Positions 39,510-49,387 are shown, numbered from the stretch's first letter. The stretch is 64,000 nucleotides of DNA from Frischella perrara (GCF_000807275.1 NZ_CP009056.1:186001-250000); one strand, 5' to 3'. Made by a program: numbers and translations. Notes: generated by a model not told the origin, from the letters alone.

Positions 39510-41033
39510 TTAGCCTATATTTTTATGTAACTGTATTAGTAATTTGTCCATAGAACGATAACAAAGCGCTTCAGCTAAATGTTTTCGTTCTATATTTATA
39601 TTTCCTTCTAGATCTGCTATAGTCCTTGATACTTTTAATATTCTATGCCATGCTCTGGCAGAGAGACCTAGTTTTGTTAAAGCTTGTTCTAAAAATTCAC
39701 TATCATCTTTTGATAAATTGCAATAAAGAGCGATTTCTTGATTATTTAATTTACTATTTATTTTATTACTTCTTTTAATTTGCCTTTCTCTTGCTAGCTC
39801 GACACGTTTTTTTACTTCTGCTGTAGATTCTCCTTGTTTATGATTTCTACTCAAAGAACCTTTAGGCAATAGTGGTACTTCAATTGATAAATCAAAGCGA
39901 TCTAAAAATGGACCTGATAATCGATTTAAATAACGTATGATTTGTTGAGGGGTGGTACGATTATGAGTACCTTGATAATGTCCTGTAGGACTAGGATTCA
40001 TTGCTGCAATAAGTTGTACACAGGCAGGAAAAGTAATTTTAGCATTGGCTCTAGATATAACAATCTCTCCAGATTCAAGAGGTTCTCTTAAAGCATCCAA
40101 GACTTTTCGGCTAAATTCAGGTAACTCATCTAAGAATAGAATACCGTTATGGGCAAGCGATATTTCTCCAGGTTTTGGAATAGAACCACCACCAACGAGT
40201 GCAGCTATAGAGGTACTATGATGAGGGGCTCGGAAGGGTCTGATGCGCCAATTATGTTTCGAATCTACTTGATTAACTAAGCTGTTTATTGTTGCTGTTT
40301 GTAATGATTCAAGATCATTGAGTGGTGGAAGCAAATCATTTAATCTTGTTGCTAGCATAGTTTTGCCAGTACCTGGAGGACCAATTAGTAATAGATTGTG
40401 TCCACCTGCGGCAGCAATTTCTAGTACACGTTTAGCATGTTCTTGGCCGATAATATCCTGTAAATCATTTTGATAGTCATCTGAATTTAATGGAATATTG
40501 TATCTGACTTTAGTCAGTTCTATCTCGCCTGAAAAGTGCTGACATAATTTAGTTAAATTTTCACATACAAAGGCATTATTATTATTTATTAGTGCTATTT
40601 CTGCTGAATTTTCTGCTGATAGAATTAGCATTTTTCCTTGCTCCTGTACTGCAATTGCTGCAGGAATGGCGCCTTTTATTGCCCTTATTTCACCTGATAA
40701 GGCTAATTCACCTAAAAATTCATATTTATGTAAATTTTCTGTTTTTATCTGTAGAGTAGCGGCTAAAATTGCAATTGCTATTGGTAAATCAAAACGACTT
40801 CCTTCTTTTGGTAAATCAGCAGGTGATAAATTTATAGTTATTTTTTTACTTGGGAATGTAAAACCACTATTGATTATAGCACTTCTAACACGGTCTTTAG
40901 ATTCTTTTACGGTAGCTTCTGGAAGTCCAACTAAAGTGAAACTTGGCATACCATTACTAATATGAACTTCAACGTCAATTTTGGGTGCTTGTATGCCAAT
41001 ACATGCTCGGGTAGATATTGTGAAAAGTGACAT
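39510..41033 (-). CDS. yifB: YifB/ComM family Mg-chelatase-like AAA+ ATPase
   Basis: A 507-residue AAA+ protein of the ComM family; in naturally competent relatives ComM is a helicase that extends branch migration during integration of transforming DNA. An N-terminal Lon-protease-like domain (TRACIGIQAPKIDVEVHISNG to about 170) precedes the ATPase with Walker A GPPGTGKT, Walker B ILFLDELPEF and sensor AAMNPSPTGHYQG. The C-terminal Mg-chelatase domain ends with LCYRSMDKLL. Both names are used for this family; E. coli YifB has 506 residues. Confidence 0.95.
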   Translation of the reverse strand: MSLFTISTRACIGIQAPKIDVEVHISNGMPSFTLVGLPEATVKESKDRVRSAIINSGFTFPSKKITINLSPADLPKEGSRFDLPIAIAILAATLQIKTENLHKYEFLGELALSGEIRAIKGAIPAAIAVQEQGKMLILSAENSAEIALINNNNAFVCENLTKLCQHFSGEIELTKVRYNIPLNSDDYQNDLQDIIGQEHAKRVLEIAAAGGHNLLLIGPPGTGKTMLATRLNDLLPPLNDLESLQTATINSLVNQVDSKHNWRIRPFRAPHHSTSIAALVGGGSIPKPGEISLAHNGILFLDELPEFSRKVLDALREPLESGEIVISRANAKITFPACVQLIAAMNPSPTGHYQGTHNRTTPQQIIRYLNRLSGPFLDRFDLSIEVPLLPKGSLSRNHKQGESTAEVKKRVELARERQIKRSNKINSKLNNQEIALYCNLSKDDSEFLEQALTKLGLSARAWHRILKVSRTIADLEGNINIERKHLAEALCYRSMDKLLIQLHKNIG

Positions 41034-41208
41034 AATTAATCCTAATTTATATTAAAGAACAAATTTATCACTATATAATTTTGTAATTTTATTATGTTTG
41101 AAGATTTGTGATTGATTACGAAAATACGCAACAATCATTCCAATGGTAAATACTAATTTTCAAATCAATCTAATAAATAGTTAATATTTTGATTTTTAAT
41201 ATGATGTA

Positions 41209-42009
41209 TTATGCACTTCTGACTCTAAAAACTGATGAAACCACTAAAGATAAACTAAATAACATTGCGTTTGTAATTACAATAGATGGACCAGTTGGTG
41301 TATCATAGAACGCAGATATCATTAATCCACCACTAATTGATAATACTCCTACAATAATGGCAAAAATAGCCATTTTTTCGGGAGATTTAGCATAAAACCT
41401 CGCTGTAGCAGCAGGGATAATAAGTAAAGAAGTAATTATTAAGGCACCTACGAATTTCATGGCAAGTCCAATAGTTAATGCTAATACTAATGTTAATATC
41501 AATTTCGTTTTTATAATATTAATACCATTACTAAGTGCAAGCTCTTCATTAACAGTTATAAATAAAAAGTTGTTCCAGTTAAAAAATAAAATAATACCTA
41601 CAATAATCGCACCGACAATAATTAAATAAATGTCATTCATTGTTATAGAAAGTAAATCGCCAAATAAATAACCCATGAGATCAACACGGATATTATGTAA
41701 TAAACTAATAACAATGACTCCTAATGACAAGGAACTGTGTGCCAAAATTCCTAATAAAGTATCGATAGCAAGTTTTTGCTGTATGCTAAGAATAACAAGT
41801 CCTAATGCAAGTAAAATAGTAACGAAAATAACAGCAAAAAAAGGATTGATATTTAGTAAAAAGCCAAGTGCGATACCTAATAAAGCTGAATGAGATAGTG
41901 TATCACCAAAATAAGACATTTTTCGCCAAACAACAAACGTACCTAAAGGACCAGTTATAAAAGATAAAATAATTCCTGCAATTAGAGGAGGAAATATTAA
42001 TTCAAACAT
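41209..42009 (-). CDS. znuB: Zinc ABC transporter permease ZnuB
   Basis: ZnuB is the inner-membrane channel of the high-affinity zinc importer. The 266-residue protein is strongly hydrophobic with about seven or eight helices and family segments [26 protein letters not shown] near the N-terminus and [16 protein letters not shown]. It begins two bases after the znuC stop, so the two form an operon, and znuA is divergent, exactly as in E. coli. Transcription is probably controlled by the Zur box at 42794. Confidence 0.95.
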   Translation of the reverse strand: MFELIFPPLIAGIILSFITGPLGTFVVWRKMSYFGDTLSHSALLGIALGFLLNINPFFAVIFVTILLALGLVILSIQQKLAIDTLLGILAHSSLSLGVIVISLLHNIRVDLMGYLFGDLLSITMNDIYLIIVGAIIVGIILFFNWNNFLFITVNEELALSNGINIIKTKLILTLVLALTIGLAMKFVGALIITSLLIIPAATARFYAKSPEKMAIFAIIVGVLSISGGLMISAFYDTPTGPSIVITNAMLFSLSLVVSSVFRVRSA

Positions 42010-42011
42010 TC

Positions 42012-42764
42012 TTATTTAGCTCCGAAATTTGGTAAGTGAATCCTTCCTTGAAAACGCTTCTGATGAAAATGGTGATGTTTATAGATCGCTAGTTGATTAG
42101 CAGCATTACGTCCAAATAAGGCAATGAATTCTGGATCATTTGATACTAATGCGGGTGTTCCAGAACAACATATATGTTTATTTAAGCAAATAACTTCATC
42201 TGTCTTAGCCATAACTAAATGTAAATCATGTGAAATCATGACAACTGCACAATTAAATTCATTCTTTGCATTGCTAATTAAATTATATAGAGTAATTTGA
42301 CCATTTACATCAACACCTTGTGTTGGTTCATCTAAAATTAGTAATTCTGGTTTTTTGATTAATGCTTGAGCTAATAAAACGCGTTGCATTTCTCCTCCAG
42401 ACAATTGATGCATAGTTTTGTTCATTAAACTAATGGCATTAACTTTTTGTAGCATCTTAACAATTTCATTATCATCAAATTTTTTATTCAATTTCATAAA
42501 TCGTTTTACGGTCAAAGGTAATGTTTTATCAACTTGTAAAGTTTGTGGAACATAACCAATAGAGAGATTTTTTTTACGTGATATTTTACCTGTGGTAGGT
42601 TTAAAAAAGTCTAAAATTAATTTTACTAGTGTAGATTTTCCAGCACCATTTGGGCCTAGTATTGTAATAATTTTTCCAATTTCAATATCAAAGGAAATAT
42701 TGTGCAAGATATTCTGATTATTTAAATTAACAGAAACATTTTTAATAGAAACAATTGGTTTCAT
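42012..42764 (-). CDS. znuC: Zinc ABC transporter ATP-binding protein ZnuC
   Basis: ZnuC powers the ZnuB channel. The 250 residues carry Walker [11 protein letters not shown]-loop [10 protein letters not shown], signature [16 protein letters not shown], Walker [13 protein letters not shown] and H-loop ISHDL. The C-terminal tail has the His-containing ALFGRN...YKHHHFHQ typical of ZnuC. It is divergent from znuA across a 77-bp region with a single Zur site. Confidence 0.96.
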   Translation of the reverse strand: MKPIVSIKNVSVNLNNQNILHNISFDIEIGKIITILGPNGAGKSTLVKLILDFFKPTTGKISRKKNLSIGYVPQTLQVDKTLPLTVKRFMKLNKKFDDNEIVKMLQKVNAISLMNKTMHQLSGGEMQRVLLAQALIKKPELLILDEPTQGVDVNGQITLYNLISNAKNEFNCAVVMISHDLHLVMAKTDEVICLNKHICCSGTPALVSNDPEFIALFGRNAANQLAIYKHHHFHQKRFQGRIHLPNFGAK

Positions 42765-42793
42765 TTTATCTATAAATCACTTGTGAAAGATAT

Positions 42794-42808
42794 TGTTATA
42801 ATATAACA
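42794..42808. promoter_or_regulatory. Zur operator between znuC and znuA
   Basis: TGTTATAATATAACA is a perfect 15-bp palindrome centred at 42801 and equals the core of the E. coli znu Zur box. Placed between divergent zinc-uptake genes, it should repress both when zinc is plentiful. Confidence 0.88.
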
Positions 42809-42841
42809 TAACGTAAAAATATTATCATTACACTTTTAGAT

Positions 42842-43750
42842 ATGCTTATAAATAGATTAATAAAAATACCTCATATTTTATTACCATTTTTACTTATATT
42901 TTCACCATTGGTTGTGCAAGCCAAAATTGTAACTTCCATTAAACCAGTTGCTTTTATAACCGAAGCGATAGCTTCTGGTGTAATTGATACAGAAGTTTTA
43001 TTACCTGATGGTGCTTCTCCTCATACGTATTCTTTAAAACCTTCTGACTTACTAAAACTTAGGTCAGCAGATTTATTTATATGGGTAGGAGAAGATATGG
43101 AGACTTTTATACCTAGTGTATTGCAGGGAATTGATAGTCACAAAATATTGGAGTTAACAGAAAATGATCAAATTGAAAACCTTTTATTAACTTCTCATTC
43201 ACATCATGAGGAAATTTCTCATGATCATCATCATGGCGAATTTGATAATCATATATGGCTTTCTCCTCAAATTGCTGAAATTACGGCTAGACTTATTCAT
43301 GATAAATTAGTTAAGATTTATCCAGATAAATCATCAATTATTGACCAAAATTTAGAAAATTTTTTACTAGAATTGAAACAAACTGAACAAGTTATTGCAA
43401 AAAAATTAAATAACGTACAAAATAAAGGCTATTTTGTTTTTCATGACTCTTATGGTTATTTTGAAACTAAATTCAATTTAAATAATTTAGGTAGTTTTAC
43501 TATTAATCCCTCAATTCAACCTGGATTAAAAAAGATTTACGAAATTCAGAATGAATTAAAAAATAAAAATGCAGTTTGTATCTTTAGAGAACCTCAATTT
43601 AGTCCAGCAATTGTTAACAAATTAGTCGATGGAACCCATGTCAAAGTCGGAGAACTTGACCCTTTAGGTATAGATATTGTTATATCTAAGAATGCTTACT
43701 GTAAATTTTTATTAAAAATAACACAGCAGTTCTTAAATTGTTTAGAATGA
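42842..43750 (+). CDS. znuA: Zinc ABC transporter substrate-binding protein ZnuA
   Basis: ZnuA is the periplasmic zinc carrier for ZnuBC. The 302-residue protein has a signal peptide (cleavage near VQA-KI) and the cluster A-I fold. Zinc ligands visible are His61 (GASPHTYSLKP) and His137 (DNHIWLSP), and a third His lies in VFHDSYGYFE. A His-rich loop between (HSHHEEISHDHHHGEFDNH, about 119-137) is typical of ZnuA and captures zinc. HVKVGELDPLGIDI near the C-terminus is family-specific. It is followed after 34 bp by mepM. Confidence 0.95.
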   Translation: MLINRLIKIPHILLPFLLIFSPLVVQAKIVTSIKPVAFITEAIASGVIDTEVLLPDGASPHTYSLKPSDLLKLRSADLFIWVGEDMETFIPSVLQGIDSHKILELTENDQIENLLLTSHSHHEEISHDHHHGEFDNHIWLSPQIAEITARLIHDKLVKIYPDKSSIIDQNLENFLLELKQTEQVIAKKLNNVQNKGYFVFHDSYGYFETKFNLNNLGSFTINPSIQPGLKKIYEIQNELKNKNAVCIFREPQFSPAIVNKLVDGTHVKVGELDPLGIDIVISKNAYCKFLLKITQQFLNCLE

Positions 43751-43784
43751 GCTAAAATTATAATCAATTATTAAGGTTATTTGA

Positions 43785-45173
43785 GTGCAGCAGATTGACT
43801 CATCTGATATTGAAAAAAAAGATCTTAAATTTCCCTTTATCACAATATCAGTTGTTTTTATTATTATCATATCGTTTTACTTATTATGGCGTCCGCTTAA
43901 TCCGGAACGTACGATTTACATTCCGTTAACGCCTCAAGTTCAAACTACTGTAATTGAGAATCATCAATTACCTTCAGCTGTTGGGAATGCAACTATTGTC
44001 AGATTAGATGATCGTGTATCACAAGAACAAGAACCTGAAGAATCTTTAGACCAACCTAAACCAGAGGATGATGTCATTAAAGATGAAATTGATGAGGTTA
44101 TTGATCAAGATGATAATTCTGTACAATATACGGTTAATCGCGGTGATACATTATCTGGCATTTTAACGCAATATGGTGTTAATCGAAACGATGTTTATTT
44201 GCTAACTAAACAATTTAAACAGTTAACTAATCTTAGAATTGGACAGCAAATTAGCTGGACAGTGGATACTGAGCATAATTTAAAAAGTTTTAACTGGATT
44301 ATTTCCAATAATAATATCCGTATCTATGAAAAAGTGAATGATAACTTCGTTGAGCGAATTGAAACTCGAGAAGGCATTTGGAAACCTTTTAATGCACAAG
44401 GCTTAATTGATTCAAATTTCGTTGTTGATGCGAAAAAACAAGGCTTAACAAGTAGTGAAATTGCCACAATTACTAAGGCTTTGCAATGGCAATTAGATTT
44501 TAGGCGCCTAAAAAAAGGTGATAAATTTTCAGTATTAATATCAAGAGAAATGTTTGGTGATAATCACGAAAATAGTCAATTATTAGCTGTTAGAATTCAA
44601 AACGGAAATAAAGATTACTATGCCATTCTAGCGGAAGATGGTCATTACTATGATAAGAATGGTGGAAGTTTATCACAAAATTTCTTGCGCTATCCTTTGG
44701 CTAAGCAAGCTAGGATTTCATCAGGATTTAATCCTAGACGATTAAACCCCGTCACTAAAAAAGTAACACCACATAATGGCGTGGATTTTGCTGTCTCTCG
44801 TGGTACTCCTGTTTTATCTGTAGGTGAAGGAGAAGTTATGATCGCCAAATATAGTGGTTCAGCAGGAAATTTCATAGCGATTCGTCATGGGCGGCAATAT
44901 ACTACTAAGTACATGCATCTTGATAAAATTTTAGTAAAAGCTGGTCAAAAAATTAAGAAAGGCGATAAGATAGGGTTATCAGGAAATACAGGTCGTTCTA
45001 CAGGACCTCATTTACATTTTGAATTGTATATTGATGGCAAACCTGTTAATCCTATAACTGCGAATTTACCTGTTTCAGAAGGTTTAACAGGTAAATCGAA
45101 AAAAACCTTCTTAGAGCAATTTAAAAAGATTGAGCCTAAGCTTAGCTTTGAATCTTTAACCCCATCAAATTGA
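43785..45173 (+). CDS. mepM: Murein DD-endopeptidase MepM
   Basis: MepM cuts D-Ala-mDAP cross-links to let new peptidoglycan strands be inserted. The 462-residue protein has one N-terminal membrane segment (about 16-34), an acidic linker, a LysM domain (YTVNRGDTLSGIL, about 114-160), an OapA-like part and a C-terminal M23 peptidase with intact metal ligands in PHNGVDFA and GPHLHFELY. The start is GTG at 43785 with AAGG at 43773-43776; the preceding in-frame codon is a stop. The znuA-mepM order matches E. coli, but lpxM does not follow; instead sfsA converges on it. Confidence 0.95.
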   Translation: MQQIDSSDIEKKDLKFPFITISVVFIIIISFYLLWRPLNPERTIYIPLTPQVQTTVIENHQLPSAVGNATIVRLDDRVSQEQEPEESLDQPKPEDDVIKDEIDEVIDQDDNSVQYTVNRGDTLSGILTQYGVNRNDVYLLTKQFKQLTNLRIGQQISWTVDTEHNLKSFNWIISNNNIRIYEKVNDNFVERIETREGIWKPFNAQGLIDSNFVVDAKKQGLTSSEIATITKALQWQLDFRRLKKGDKFSVLISREMFGDNHENSQLLAVRIQNGNKDYYAILAEDGHYYDKNGGSLSQNFLRYPLAKQARISSGFNPRRLNPVTKKVTPHNGVDFAVSRGTPVLSVGEGEVMIAKYSGSAGNFIAIRHGRQYTTKYMHLDKILVKAGQKIKKGDKIGLSGNTGRSTGPHLHFELYIDGKPVNPITANLPVSEGLTGKSKKTFLEQFKKIEPKLSFESLTPSN

Positions 45174-45185
45174 TCAATATCAATC

Positions 45186-45229
45186 AAAAAATTAAGGGTC
45201 TTAAATAATTTTTGACCCTTAATTCTTAT
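45186..45229. terminator. Bidirectional terminator between mepM and sfsA
   Basis: AATTAAGGGTC (45190-45200) pairs with GACCCTTAATT (45214-45224). A T-rich tail follows on the plus strand, and five T follow the stem on the minus strand, so it can end both convergent genes. Confidence 0.8.
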
Positions 45230-45301
45230 TTAAAATCTAATCATTGATAACGATATTGCTAGATTTTTATCCAGTAAAATATTTGTGAATTAATAAGATT
45301 A

Positions 45302-46018
45302 TTAATCATTAAATATAATAGGAATTTTTTCAGTAATTCTAATTCCTTTTGTTGATATATCTGTTTTATAGCACAATAACTTAACGCCACATTGATGAGC
45401 TTGTTTAAGAAGACTGCTATAAATAGGATCAATATTATTTGCAGGAGAAAAATAATCTATCCCAGTATGTAAGACTAGGAAAAAAACGACAGCTTGTTTT
45501 CCTTGATTGACAATATTAATTAATTCACGAAGATGTTTTTGACCTCGATTAGTTATTGCATCTGGGAAATAACCAAATTTATTAATCGGGTTACAAAAAG
45601 TTACTGATTTTACTTCAATATAACACGCATTTTGGTCTAGATTTGTTAATAGAAGGTCAATTCGACTGTTTTCTAATCCATATTTTACTTCACTTTTAAT
45701 ATCATTGTAGTATAAGAATTCCTCTAATTCATTATTTACGATAGCTTCCTTTACAATTTGATTTGCTCTAATTGTGTTAACACAAATCCAATCATTTTGG
45801 TGAGTCTGTGTTAATTCCCAGCTCAAAGGATATTTGCGTTTTGTGTTGTTGGATATAGAAAACCAGACAATATCTCCCTCATTTGCACAACCTGTCATTG
45901 CCCCTGTATTTGCACAATGAATAGTTATAATTTCACCATTATCAAGTTTTACATCAGCTAAGAAACGTTTATATCGTTTTATTAATATTGCAGATTGTAA
46001 ATGGGTTGGAAAATACAC
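45302..46018 (-). CDS. sfsA: Sugar fermentation stimulation protein SfsA
   Basis: SfsA was named for its effect on maltose use in E. coli; it has a nuclease-like fold and is reported to bind DNA, but its role is unclear. The 238 residues show the family features: N-terminal OB-like part (KRYKRFLADVKLDNGEIITIHCANTGAMTGC), then ENSRIDLLLT, CYIEVKSVTF (the PD-(D/E)xK-like core), FPDAITNRGQKHLREL and GVKLLCYKTDI. It is divergent from mrcB, which differs from E. coli. Confidence 0.94.
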   Translation of the reverse strand: MYFPTHLQSAILIKRYKRFLADVKLDNGEIITIHCANTGAMTGCANEGDIVWFSISNNTKRKYPLSWELTQTHQNDWICVNTIRANQIVKEAIVNNELEEFLYYNDIKSEVKYGLENSRIDLLLTNLDQNACYIEVKSVTFCNPINKFGYFPDAITNRGQKHLRELINIVNQGKQAVVFFLVLHTGIDYFSPANNIDPIYSSLLKQAHQCGVKLLCYKTDISTKGIRITEKIPIIFND

Positions 46019-46180
46019 AGACTACCTAAGTTAGTTATTCGAAATTATGCTATTATACTTTGTCTAACTTAAGGTTATATATATTTTATAAATTTATGAT
46101 TAATTCAAAGTCCTACAAGATATCTTAAATTTCTAACGTAAAGATGGTTGATAAGTAATTTATAATAAAATAGGTGATGT

Positions 46181-48466
46181 TTGGCTAAAAGAACTAAAAC
46201 CATACGCAAAACGAAACAAAATTCTAAAATAAATAAAAAAAAGCCTCAAAATAAAAAAAGAAGTTTTGTATTGTTTTTGTTGAAAATTATACTTATATTC
46301 GCAGTAATTATTGCTGTATATGGTATTTATTTGGATCAACAAATTAAAGAAAAAATAGATGGAAATGTTTGGCAATTACCAGCAGCTGTATACGGGAAAA
46401 TTATTAAATTAGAACCGAATGATTGCTATAATCAAAATGAAATTATTACATTATTAGTTAGTTCACAATATCGACAAGTTCGTATGACAACTAAACCAGG
46501 TGAATTTGTTGTAAATCGAAATTATATTGAAATCTATCGCAGACCTTTTTCTTTCCCAGATATTGAAGAATCAGCTTTTCGAGTTAAAATTATTTTTAAT
46601 CAGGATCGCATTACAAACATCATCAACAGCGATAATGGAATGCCAATTGCTATGTTAAGAATTGATCCTAAGTTGATTACTTTTTTGCATTCACCAAATA
46701 ATGAACAACGGCTATTCGTGCCACTAAAAGATTTTCCTGAATCGTTAATTCAAATATTAATTGCTACAGAAGACAAACGCTTTTATCAACATGATGGTAT
46801 AAGTTTTTATTCTACCTTGCGTGCATTATATGCCAATATTGTTTCAGGAAAAACTATCCAGGGAGGAAGTACTTTAACTCAACAGTTAGTTAAAAATCTA
46901 TTTTTAACTAATGAACGTTCTTATATGCGTAAAATCCGTGAGGCTTACATGGCATTAATTCTGGATTCTCGATATAGTAAGGAACGCATTTTAGAACTAT
47001 ATCTTAATGAGGTTTATTTAGGACAAGATGCCGATCAAGAGATCCATGGTTTTCCGCTAGCAAGTATTTATTATTTTGGCCGTCCTGTTAATGAATTAAC
47101 CTTAGATCAACAAGCATTATTAGTTGGTATGGTTAAAGGTGCTTCTTACTATAATCCATGGACAAAACCAGAAAGGGTGATAGAACGTCGTAATATTGTT
47201 TTAAAATTAATTGAAGAACAGAATATTATTGATGAAGAATTATATCAATTACTTAGTCAACGTTCTATAGCTGTATTACCAAAAGGCGGTATTATTTCTC
47301 CGCAACCAGCTTTTATACAATTAGTAAAAAAAGCATTACGTGAACAATTGGGTAAATATGCTAATAATCTATCTGGGATGAAAATTTTCACTACTTTTGA
47401 TCCCATAACCCAGCAAGCTGCCGAACTTGCAATGACTAAAGAAATTTCAAGTTTACAAAAAGTAACAAATAAACCAGATCTACAAGTTGCTATGGTCATT
47501 GTTGATCGTCAAACAGGTGAAGTTAGATCTTTAATTGGCGGTAATGATCCACAATATGCAGGATATAATCGAGCATTATTTGCTAGAAGACCAATTGGCT
47601 CACTAGCTAAGCCACCTACTTATTTAACGGCTTTGAGTGAACCAAACCGTTATCAACTTAATACTTTACTAGATGATAAACCTTTAAGCGTAAAAATTGA
47701 TAACCATACTGTTTGGCGACCCAATAATTTTGATAAACAATTTAGAAATAAAGTGATGCTCATTGATGCATTAGCTAAATCGTTAAATATTCCTTCTGTC
47801 AATTTAGGAATGTCTGTCGGATTAAATAAAACGAAAAAAACGTTAATTGCTCTTGGTGTACCCGTTGCCGAAATAAAAGCGGTACCCTCGCGTTTTTTAG
47901 GTGCATTGGAACTAACCCCGCTTGAAACTGCTCAAATGTATCAGGTTATTAGTAATTCTGGTAGAAAAGTTCCTTTATCTACATTAGTTGCTGTTTTATC
48001 AGATAAAGGGGAAATGATATACCAAAATCACTCTAGTGCTACTCAAGTTGTTCCTGCACAGGCGGCTTATTTAACGACTTATGCAATGCAGAAAGTGGTT
48101 GAATCAGGCACCGCGAAAAGACTTCATATTAACTATTCCTCATTGCATTTAGCGGGTAAAACCGGAACAACAAATGATCTACGTGATAGTTGGTTTGTTG
48201 GTGTTGATGGTCAAAATGTTACTGTAATCTGGATAGGACTTGATGATCATAAATCTATGCAATTAACGGGTGCTTCTGGCGCATTAAAAATTTATCAGGA
48301 ATATTTGCGTTTTCATTTGCCACGATCTTTATATCAAGATGAAATAACAAACATTAAAATGATAGCTATTGATAAAGAGGGGAAACGGCTATGTAAGGGG
48401 AATGGAATAGCATTTATGCCTATTTGGATAACAAGTAATGAGCCATTGTGTCATGATGGAAATTAA
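46181..48466 (+). CDS. mrcB: Bifunctional penicillin-binding protein 1B
   Basis: PBP1b polymerises and cross-links peptidoglycan. The 761 residues (E. coli 844 in the long form) contain a Lys-rich cytoplasmic tail (1-28), a membrane helix (29-49), a UB2H domain (about 70-160), the GT51 glycosyltransferase with catalytic Glu197 in ATEDKRFYQHDG and QGGSTLTQQLVKN, and the transpeptidase with Ser474-x-x-Lys477 (GSLAK), SLN and KTGTTND. The start is TTG at 46181: no ATG or GTG fits, and the lysine-rich start resembles the E. coli one. AGGTGATG lies 3-10 bases before it. LpoB-type partners are not in the window. Confidence 0.95.
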   Translation: MAKRTKTIRKTKQNSKINKKKPQNKKRSFVLFLLKIILIFAVIIAVYGIYLDQQIKEKIDGNVWQLPAAVYGKIIKLEPNDCYNQNEIITLLVSSQYRQVRMTTKPGEFVVNRNYIEIYRRPFSFPDIEESAFRVKIIFNQDRITNIINSDNGMPIAMLRIDPKLITFLHSPNNEQRLFVPLKDFPESLIQILIATEDKRFYQHDGISFYSTLRALYANIVSGKTIQGGSTLTQQLVKNLFLTNERSYMRKIREAYMALILDSRYSKERILELYLNEVYLGQDADQEIHGFPLASIYYFGRPVNELTLDQQALLVGMVKGASYYNPWTKPERVIERRNIVLKLIEEQNIIDEELYQLLSQRSIAVLPKGGIISPQPAFIQLVKKALREQLGKYANNLSGMKIFTTFDPITQQAAELAMTKEISSLQKVTNKPDLQVAMVIVDRQTGEVRSLIGGNDPQYAGYNRALFARRPIGSLAKPPTYLTALSEPNRYQLNTLLDDKPLSVKIDNHTVWRPNNFDKQFRNKVMLIDALAKSLNIPSVNLGMSVGLNKTKKTLIALGVPVAEIKAVPSRFLGALELTPLETAQMYQVISNSGRKVPLSTLVAVLSDKGEMIYQNHSSATQVVPAQAAYLTTYAMQKVVESGTAKRLHINYSSLHLAGKTGTTNDLRDSWFVGVDGQNVTVIWIGLDDHKSMQLTGASGALKIYQEYLRFHLPRSLYQDEITNIKMIAIDKEGKRLCKGNGIAFMPIWITSNEPLCHDGN

Positions 48467-48643
48467 TGAAAAAATACAATGAGTCAGGAAGTTACAATTT
48501 AATTTGGTTAAAAGATATTTTTACAGTTGATTTATAATCATGAAAATTCTTAAGAGAAATTGAAAAATATATTTCAAAAATCATTTTTTTTATTAAAATA
48601 TGGATATTAAATTTAAATATCACAATAAATTAACGCTACCCCA

Positions 48644-48672
48644 TTGACGAAAATGGGAATTAACGGTAATAT
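48644..48672 (+). promoter_or_regulatory. Promoter of the yceD-rpmF-plsX-fab cluster
   Basis: TTGACG at 48644-48649 and TAATAT at 48667-48672 are 17 bp apart, followed by GCGCGCC. Transcription would start at about 48679, only a few bases before the yceD ATG. A small hairpin (CCCATT/AATGGG) overlaps the -35 and spacer. Confidence 0.65.
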
Positions 48673-48681
48673 GCGCGCCTT

Positions 48682-49203
48682 ATGCAAAATAGATTGCCTT
48701 TAACCATTGACCCGATTAAAGCGGCTCAAAAAAGATTAGATTATACGGGTGTATATCTAGCTAAAAATGCTTGTCGCTTAGCTGAGTCAGTTGAACATGT
48801 GAACAGTGATATTAGTTGTTCGTTATCATTTGGATATGATGCTCAAAAGCTTTGTGTGATTACAATTACTGCAGAGGTTGAGGTCACCTTGATTTGCCAG
48901 AGATGTCAGCAACCTTTTATAATTCCTATTCACATTGAAAATAAATTTAGCCCTGTCAGAAGTGATTCTCAGGCAGAGGCATTACCGGAATATTATGAAC
49001 CTGCCATGCTTAATGAGTTTGGTGAAGTTGATATATTAGCCTTGGTAGAAGATGAAATCATTCTTAGTTTACCTATAGCGCCGGTACATGATAGTAAACA
49101 CTGCGAAGTGTCAGAAGCAGATTTAGTATTTGGTGAAATTCCTACTAAAGAAGATAAACCAAATCCGTTTGCAATTTTAGCCAGTTTGAAAAATAAGCCC
49201 TAA
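48682..49203 (+). CDS. yceD: 23S rRNA accumulation protein YceD (DUF177)
   Basis: YceD is needed for normal 23S rRNA levels in E. coli and plants. The 173 residues start [20 protein letters not shown], as in E. coli, include a cysteine pair CQRCQQPF and end with [17 protein letters not shown] and [13 protein letters not shown]. No ribosome-binding site precedes the ATG and a strong promoter ends ten bases upstream, so translation may be near-leaderless. It heads the cluster, immediately before rpmF, as in E. coli. Confidence 0.94.
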   Translation: MQNRLPLTIDPIKAAQKRLDYTGVYLAKNACRLAESVEHVNSDISCSLSFGYDAQKLCVITITAEVEVTLICQRCQQPFIIPIHIENKFSPVRSDSQAEALPEYYEPAMLNEFGEVDILALVEDEIILSLPIAPVHDSKHCEVSEADLVFGEIPTKEDKPNPFAILASLKNKP

Positions 49204-49219
49204 AGAGAGGAGTAAGTCC

Positions 49220-49387
49220 ATGGCCGTTCAACAGAATCGTAAAACTCGTGCAAAACGTGGTATGCGTCGTGCACATGATGCATTAACTGTCGCTAATATT
49301 TCAGTTGATGAATCAGGAAAAACTCATTTACGTCATCACGTCACCGCTGACGGTTATTATCGTGGTCGTAAGGTTGTAAATAAATAG
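49220..49387 (+). CDS. rpmF: 50S ribosomal protein L32
   Basis: A 55-residue protein reading [20 protein letters not shown], the standard L32 start; E. coli L32 has 57 residues. It lacks the paired cysteines of the zinc-binding L32 form. GAGAGGAG at 49205-49212 is a strong ribosome-binding site, in contrast to yceD. The gene lies 16 bp after yceD and 22 bp before plsX, the same ribosome-lipid linkage as in E. coli. Confidence 0.97.
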   Translation: MAVQQNRKTRAKRGMRRAHDALTVANISVDESGKTHLRHHVTADGYYRGRKVVNK

